This document shows, piece by piece, positions 12,672 through 16,357 of a stretch of 16,357 bases of DNA. The stretch's first letter is position 1; every line of letters starts with the position of its first letter. The stretch spans positions 1 through 16,357 of the forward strand of contig JAPLMA010000056.1 in NCBI GenBank assembly GCA_026387255.1. The letters are read 5' to 3'. Under the pieces are notes generated by a model. That model had not been told where the DNA came from and did no database searches. It was given only the letters and a program-made list of their open reading frames with translations. Both the position numbers and the translations under genes were made by a program. The DNA is from Candidatus Omnitrophota bacterium. Lineage in GTDB: Bacteria > Omnitrophota > Gorgyraeia > Gygaellales > Profunditerraquicolaceae.

Positions 12672-14333
12672 ATGCCTAAGAGAACGGATATTAAGAAGAT
12701 TCTAATTATTGGTTCCGGCCCCATTGTTATCGGCCAGGCCTGCGAATTCGATTATTCCGGTACCCAAGCTTGTAAAGTTCTAAAACAAGAAGGGTATAAA
12801 ATAATCTTGGTGAATTCTAATCCGGCAACCATTATGACTGATCCGGAGATCGCTGATAAGACTTATATTGAACCGATCACCGTAGAAATGGTGGAGAAGA
12901 TTATTGCTAAAGAAAGGCCGGATGCGCTTTTGCCTACTCTTGGCGGCCAGACTGCTTTGAATACAACAATTGGGTTAGCCCAGAAGGGGGTATTAAAGAA
13001 ATATAAGGTTGAGACTATCGGAGCGGATATCCAGGCGATAAAAAAAGGCGAGGACCGTCAATTATTTAAGGCGGCAATGAAAAAGATCGGATTGGACCTG
13101 CCTAAAAGTGACCGGGCTTATAATTTGGAAGAAGCAGTTGTTGTGTCGGAAAAAATCGGTTTTCCTCTAATTATTCGGCCCAGTTTTACGATGGGAGGAG
13201 CCGGAGGAGCGATCGCCTACAATTTGGAAGAGTTTAAAGTTTTGGCTAAGCGGGGCCTGGAATCTAGTATTATTAGCGAAATTTTGGTTGAAGAGTCGGT
13301 AATCGGTTGGAAGGAGTTTGAATTGGAGGTGATGCGCGATTTAAAAGATAACGTGGTGGTTATTTGTACGATCGAGAATTTTGATCCGATGGGGGTGCAT
13401 ACCGGAGATAGTATTACCGTGGCTCCGATTCAGACATTAACGAATAAGGAATATCAGTTAATGCGTAATGCGGCGATTGCTTGTATCCGAGAGATTGGTG
13501 TTTCTACCGGCGGTTCGAATATTCAGTTTGCCGTGCATCCGCAGACCGGCAGGATGGTGGTTATTGAGATGAATCCGAGAGTTTCGCGTAGTTCGGCTTT
13601 GTCTTCGAAAGCCACAGGTTTTCCGATTGCTAAGATTGCGGCTAAACTTGCTGTTGGTTATACTTTGGATGAAATTCCAAATGATATCACTCGCCTGACC
13701 CCGGCTTGTTTTGAGCCGGCGATTGATTATTGTGTGGTAAAGATACCGCGTTTTACTTTTGAAAAATTTGCTTTGGCAGAGAATACATTGGGGATCTCGA
13801 TGAAATCCGTTGGTGAGACGATGGCCATCGGACGCACATTTAAAGAGGCTCTGCAGAAAGGGCTGCGCGCATTAGAGCTTAAGAAGTTTGGTTTAGAAAG
13901 CATCGTTTTCAATAAGCCGGAAGAGATTAAAATTGATCAGGGGATTTTAGATAAAATTTATCAGAAATTAAGACAGCCTAATGCCGAAAGGATTTTTTAT
14001 ATTGGCGATGCTTTTCGCGCTAAATTGGATATTGACTTGATTTATGATTTAACCAGGATTGACCGCTGGTTTTTACATAACATCAAAGAGATCATTGATT
14101 GTGAGAGAGAACTGCTTAAAAATAGAGATAATCTTTCTTGCCAACTTTTGAAGAAGGCTAAGCAGTACGGTTTTAGTGATAAACAGTTGGCTAAACTTCT
14201 ATCAATAAGCGAGATTGAGGTTTGTAATTTAAGAAGATCAATGAACATTACTCCTGATTTTAAGCTGGTGGATACCTGCGCCGCAGAGTTCAAGGCACAT
14301 ACCCCTTATTTTTACTCTACTTACGATAAATAA
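12672..14333 (+). CDS. carB: Carbamoyl-phosphate synthase large subunit, N-terminal half only
   Basis: 553 aa; full CarB is about 1070 aa. The sequence follows the N-terminal half closely: MPKRTDIKKILIIGSGP, IGQACEFDYSG, VNSNPATIMTD, PTLGGQTALN, the ATP-grasp segment IIRPSFTMGGAGGAIA, HTGDSITVAP and EMNPRVSRSSALSSKATG. This is the carboxyphosphate-forming domain, followed by the oligomerisation domain (RIDRWFLHNIKEI, then VDTCAAEFKAHTPYFYSTY). The stop comes right after YSTYDK, the normal junction before the second, carbamate-phosphorylating half. No trace of the second half (a new GSGPNRIGQG-type start) follows in any obvious frame before the next gene. Split CarB genes are known in Aquifex and methanogens; a second gene elsewhere is expected. 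Clean truncation at the domain border and intact motifs argue against a pseudogene. Confidence 0.92.
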   Translation: MPKRTDIKKILIIGSGPIVIGQACEFDYSGTQACKVLKQEGYKIILVNSNPATIMTDPEIADKTYIEPITVEMVEKIIAKERPDALLPTLGGQTALNTTIGLAQKGVLKKYKVETIGADIQAIKKGEDRQLFKAAMKKIGLDLPKSDRAYNLEEAVVVSEKIGFPLIIRPSFTMGGAGGAIAYNLEEFKVLAKRGLESSIISEILVEESVIGWKEFELEVMRDLKDNVVVICTIENFDPMGVHTGDSITVAPIQTLTNKEYQLMRNAAIACIREIGVSTGGSNIQFAVHPQTGRMVVIEMNPRVSRSSALSSKATGFPIAKIAAKLAVGYTLDEIPNDITRLTPACFEPAIDYCVVKIPRFTFEKFALAENTLGISMKSVGETMAIGRTFKEALQKGLRALELKKFGLESIVFNKPEEIKIDQGILDKIYQKLRQPNAERIFYIGDAFRAKLDIDLIYDLTRIDRWFLHNIKEIIDCERELLKNRDNLSCQLLKKAKQYGFSDKQLAKLLSISEIEVCNLRRSMNITPDFKLVDTCAAEFKAHTPYFYSTYDK

Positions 14334-14452
14334 TTCCAGCAAATTAAATTTCGGTGCTTTACAAATAAAGTAACTTATAATAGAATAAGTTTGATAATTA
14401 GGGAAAAAAATTCCTGCTGTAATTTTTTGTAACTTAATGAAGTTTTTTGATT

Positions 14453-15847
14453 ATGTCAGTTAAAGTAAAATTTCTCGGCGGCGCAAAAACTGTTACCGGT
14501 TCCAGCCATTTAATTTCGGTTGGCAATACCGATATTCTTCTTGATGGAGGTCTTTTCCAGGGGCATCGTGAAGCCTTCTATAAAACTAATACTACCTTTC
14601 ATTATAATCCGCGCACGATTAAAGCCATGGTTTTGTCGCATGCGCATATTGATCATTGTGGTAATATCCCTAATCTTATTAAGCAGGGATTACGCTGTAA
14701 GATTTACACTACTTCGGCAACCAAGGATTTAGCTGACTTAATGCTGGTGGATTCAGGTAAGATCCAGGAGGAAGATGTGCGCTATGTAAATAAAATTAAC
14801 CGGCGCATGGGGTTACCTTTACGGAAAGCCTTATACACTGCTAAGGAGGCTTCCAAGGCTACCCGAATATTCCGCTCTATTTCTTATAACCAAAAATTTT
14901 GTATTGCCAAAGATATATTTGCTACGATTGTCGATGCGGGACACATCTTGGGTTCAGGGATTATTATTTTAGATATTAAGGATCAAGATCGCTCTCTACG
15001 TTTAGGCTATGCCGTGGATTTGGGAAGGAGGAATCTTCCGCTTTTGAATAATCCGGTAATTCCTCAGGGGCTGGACTATTTAATTTTAGAATCTACTTAT
15101 GGCGGCCGGCTGCATCGGCCGATTGATGAAGCGCAGTCAAAGTTAAGAGAAACAATTTCCCGGGCGGTTAAAAGAGGAGGAAAGGTTCTTATTCCCTCCT
15201 TTACTTTGGAGCGCACTCAGGAGGTACTTTATTTTTTAAATGAACTACTTAAAGAAAAGATCATTCCTTTTGTACCGATTTATGTGGATAGCCCTTTAGC
15301 GACCAATATTACCGATCTTTTTAAATATCATTTGGATTTTTTAAACGAAAAAACTCGTCAGGCTTTTAAGCGGGGTGATAATCCCTTTGAATTGTTGAAT
15401 TTGCGTTTTATTCGCGATCAAAAAGAGTCTAAGGCGTTAAATACCGATAAGCGGCCGATGATTATTATTGCCGGTAGCGGGATGTGTGAGTCTGGAAGAA
15501 TACTGCATCATTTGCAGAATAATATTGAGGATACACGCAACATGATTTTAGTGGTCGGATATATGGCTCAGGATACTCTGGGTAGAAGAATAGTTGAGAA
15601 AACGCCTTTTGTGAAAATATTCGGAGTGGAGTATGAGCTTAATGCGGAAGTGGTGGTGATTAACTCTTTTTCCGGTCATGCCGACCAGACGGAACTGCTG
15701 GATTTTGTTTCTGGTTGCCTGCCGCTTAAACGAATTTTCCTGGTTCATGGAGAGCTTGAGCAATCTAAAATACTTGCGGATATCTTGACCCAGAGGGCGC
15801 AAGCGGTATATATCCCGGATAAAGATGAAGAAGTATTGCTTAATTAG
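14453..15847 (+). CDS. MBL-fold beta-CASP ribonuclease (RNA-specificity-domain metallohydrolase)
   Basis: 464 aa from the ATG at 14453; a TTG two codons earlier is in frame but less likely. Members are zinc-dependent cytoplasmic RNases related to CPSF-73/TTHA0252. Metal motifs: SHAHIDHCG with H63, H65, D67 and H68; DAGHILGSG with D161 and H164; then YAVDLGR. The beta-CASP part carries ILESTYGGRLH, SFTLERTQEVLYFL and GSGMCESGRILHHL; the C-terminal RMMBL region has NSFSGHADQTELLDF and FLVHGE. All core motifs look intact, so it should be active on RNA. The preceding 119 bases contain a TATAAT at 14376-14381 without a good -35 box, and no terminator. No clear Shine-Dalgarno sequence is present. 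The L27-like gene follows, a weak hint at a link with RNA or ribosome metabolism. Confidence 0.92.
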   Translation: MSVKVKFLGGAKTVTGSSHLISVGNTDILLDGGLFQGHREAFYKTNTTFHYNPRTIKAMVLSHAHIDHCGNIPNLIKQGLRCKIYTTSATKDLADLMLVDSGKIQEEDVRYVNKINRRMGLPLRKALYTAKEASKATRIFRSISYNQKFCIAKDIFATIVDAGHILGSGIIILDIKDQDRSLRLGYAVDLGRRNLPLLNNPVIPQGLDYLILESTYGGRLHRPIDEAQSKLRETISRAVKRGGKVLIPSFTLERTQEVLYFLNELLKEKIIPFVPIYVDSPLATNITDLFKYHLDFLNEKTRQAFKRGDNPFELLNLRFIRDQKESKALNTDKRPMIIIAGSGMCESGRILHHLQNNIEDTRNMILVVGYMAQDTLGRRIVEKTPFVKIFGVEYELNAEVVVINSFSGHADQTELLDFVSGCLPLKRIFLVHGELEQSKILADILTQRAQAVYIPDKDEEVLLN

Positions 15848-15861
15848 TAATTTTGTGGTAG

Positions 15862-15885
15862 TATTATTTTCACTTTAAAATAATA
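15862..15885. repeat. AT-only inverted repeat upstream of the L27-like gene
   Basis: TATTATTTT (15862-15870) and AAAATAATA (15877-15885) are exact reverse complements around a 6-base spacer. As RNA it would be a weak hairpin with no GC pairs. It could be an operator or part of an AT-rich promoter; no reliable -35/-10 pair was found here. Confidence 0.4.
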
Positions 15886-15898
15886 ATCAGTTTGTTAG

Positions 15899-15910
15899 AA
15901 GGAAGGAAGG
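15899..15910 (+). promoter_or_regulatory. Extended purine-rich ribosome binding site of the L27-like gene
   Basis: AAGGAAGGAAGG, three tandem AAGG units ending 6 bases before the ATG at 15917. Its strength suggests high expression, as for a ribosomal protein. Confidence 0.65.
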
Positions 15911-15916
15911 TTTAAA

Positions 15917-16165
15917 ATGATTGGTGGTTTTTCTACTCCCAAAAAAGATAAAGCGCTTAAGTCTAGCGGTGGCAAACTTGTTAAGACTGGTGAAATTTTG
16001 GTTCGCGGGATTGATACTTATAAAGCGGGGGTCAATGTCCGGGGTTTAGGTACATTATTTGCCTCTTGTGCGGGTAAGGTTTATTTTACGCGCAAAAAGA
16101 CCAGCCACGGTAAAGTACGCACGTTTGTCAATGTCGCGCCTCTAGCAAAAATAGCTAAAAAGTAA
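15917..16165 (+). CDS. Divergent bL27-like ribosomal protein
   Basis: 82 aa, basic, close to the usual L27 length (about 85). The middle matches the L27 pattern: GGKLVKTGEILVRG, then YKAGVNV, then GTLFASCAGKVYF, comparable to the family's GxxVxAGxIIVRQRGT, HxGxNV and TLFAxxxGxVxF. Differences are large: the conserved N-terminus (AHKKAGGSTRNGRDS in typical L27, which reaches the peptidyl transferase centre) is replaced by IGGFSTPKKDKALKSS; RQRGT becomes RGIDT and GKDHTLFA becomes RGLGTLFA. The usual neighbours rplU (L21) and obg are not here; the gene lies between a beta-CASP RNase and a membrane protein. It may be a second L27 copy or a lineage-specific L27. Strong ribosome binding site at 15899-15910. 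Confidence 0.7.
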   Translation: MIGGFSTPKKDKALKSSGGKLVKTGEILVRGIDTYKAGVNVRGLGTLFASCAGKVYFTRKKTSHGKVRTFVNVAPLAKIAKK

Positions 16166-16166
16166 A

Positions 16167-16357
16167 ATGTCGAGTTTAGCTAAAAGCTATTCTCAAGCGA
16201 AGTACGCCTTAAGTATAATTGATACGGTTTATAGCATAGCTCTGCTTCTAATTTTTTTAGGATCAGGGCTTTCTTTATTTTTAGAGGACTTTCTTAAAAG
16301 TTTCGGCTGGCCTAATTATTTATTAATTGGCGTGTATTTATTGGTTATTTTGTTTCT
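16167..16357 (+). CDS. Membrane protein, 5' end (possible M48/Ste24-type CAAX protease N-terminus)
   Basis: Sixty-three codons are visible before the window ends. The ATG is 1 base after the L27-like stop, with no separate Shine-Dalgarno sequence, so translation is probably coupled. The peptide starts MSSLAKSYSQAKYALSIIDT and continues into a hydrophobic helix (VYSIALLLIFLGSGLSLFL), a short amphipathic loop (EDFLKSFGWPN) and a second hydrophobic helix (YLLIGVYLLVILF). This pattern of YSxAKY followed by two membrane helices resembles the N-terminal part of Ste24-like CAAX prenyl endopeptidases (M48). The zinc motif HExxH would lie beyond the window, so the call stays tentative. Confidence 0.5.
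   Translation, partial: MSSLAKSYSQAKYALSIIDTVYSIALLLIFLGSGLSLFLEDFLKSFGWPNYLLIGVYLLVILF

Noticed and set aside
14358..14381. Promoter TTTACA...TATAAT before the beta-CASP gene
   Set aside because: The spacer is only 12 bases, too short for a sigma70 promoter, and no other good -35 box pairs with the TATAAT.
14401..14428. Terminator in the gap after carB
   Set aside because: Only a four-pair GGAA/TTCC stem with an A-rich loop is possible, separated from the later T run; too weak to call.
14334..14452. Frameshifted remains of the CarB second half
   Set aside because: The gap is AT-rich with stops in all frames and no GSGPNRIGQG-like start; the next gene begins soon after with an unrelated fold.
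1..16357. CRISPR array, tRNA, rRNA, insertion sequence or prophage
   Set aside because: No regularly spaced repeats, cloverleaf-like conserved arms, transposase motifs or phage genes were seen; almost all sequence is accounted for by housekeeping or metabolic genes.

Overview
The window reads as one continuous plus-strand stretch from a bacterial chromosome of moderate-to-low GC (by eye roughly 40%). Genes are tightly packed, often overlapping by 8-14 bases. The content ([FeFe]-hydrogenase maturation, an electron-bifurcating transhydrogenase, a glutamate-synthase-like flavoprotein with extra cysteines) points to a strict anaerobe that handles H2 and ferredoxin. The mix of Thermotoga/Clostridium-like hydrogenase genes with an HD-GYP/HEAT pair and a half-length CarB would fit a candidate phylum such as Omnitrophota, but that placement is a low-confidence guess.

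Region 1 (1-3896) is a hydrogenase maturation operon: the 3' end of a TM1266-type hydrogenase-associated regulator, then hydG, hydE and hydF, which overlap one another. Together HydE and HydG make the CO, cyanide and dithiolate parts of the 2Fe H-cluster on HydF. The structural hydrogenase is probably upstream, outside the window. A perfect 9-bp dyad overlaps a candidate promoter in front of hydG. Region 2 (3874-6175) has its own promoter and encodes both subunits of NfnAB, which links NADH, reduced ferredoxin and NADPH. Region 3 (6172-8079) holds a good promoter, a structured leader containing an intrinsic terminator with a possible competing antiterminator, a GltB-like FMN protein without a glutaminase domain, and a 40-bp perfect palindrome as terminator.

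Region 4 (8085-11358) encodes two proteins that share a related N-terminal domain. One continues into HEAT-like alpha-helical repeats and the other into an HD-GYP domain; they overlap by 11 bp and probably act together. Region 5 (11366-14333) is carAB for carbamoyl phosphate, behind a strong promoter followed at once by a terminator-like hairpin. CarB is only the N-terminal synthetase half and stops cleanly at the normal mid-protein domain boundary. Region 6 (14453-16357) has a beta-CASP metallo-beta-lactamase RNase, a divergent L27-like ribosomal protein with a very strong ribosome binding site, and the start of a membrane protein that may be an M48/Ste24-type protease.

No tRNA, rRNA, CRISPR array, insertion sequence or prophage gene was seen. 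No wholly new multi-gene system is evident. The points most worth a second look are the regulatory architecture (hydG dyad with possible leaderless start, the gltB-like leader, the carA leader), the unusual GltB-like protein beside NfnAB, the paired shared-domain proteins, the half-length CarB and the L27-like protein.
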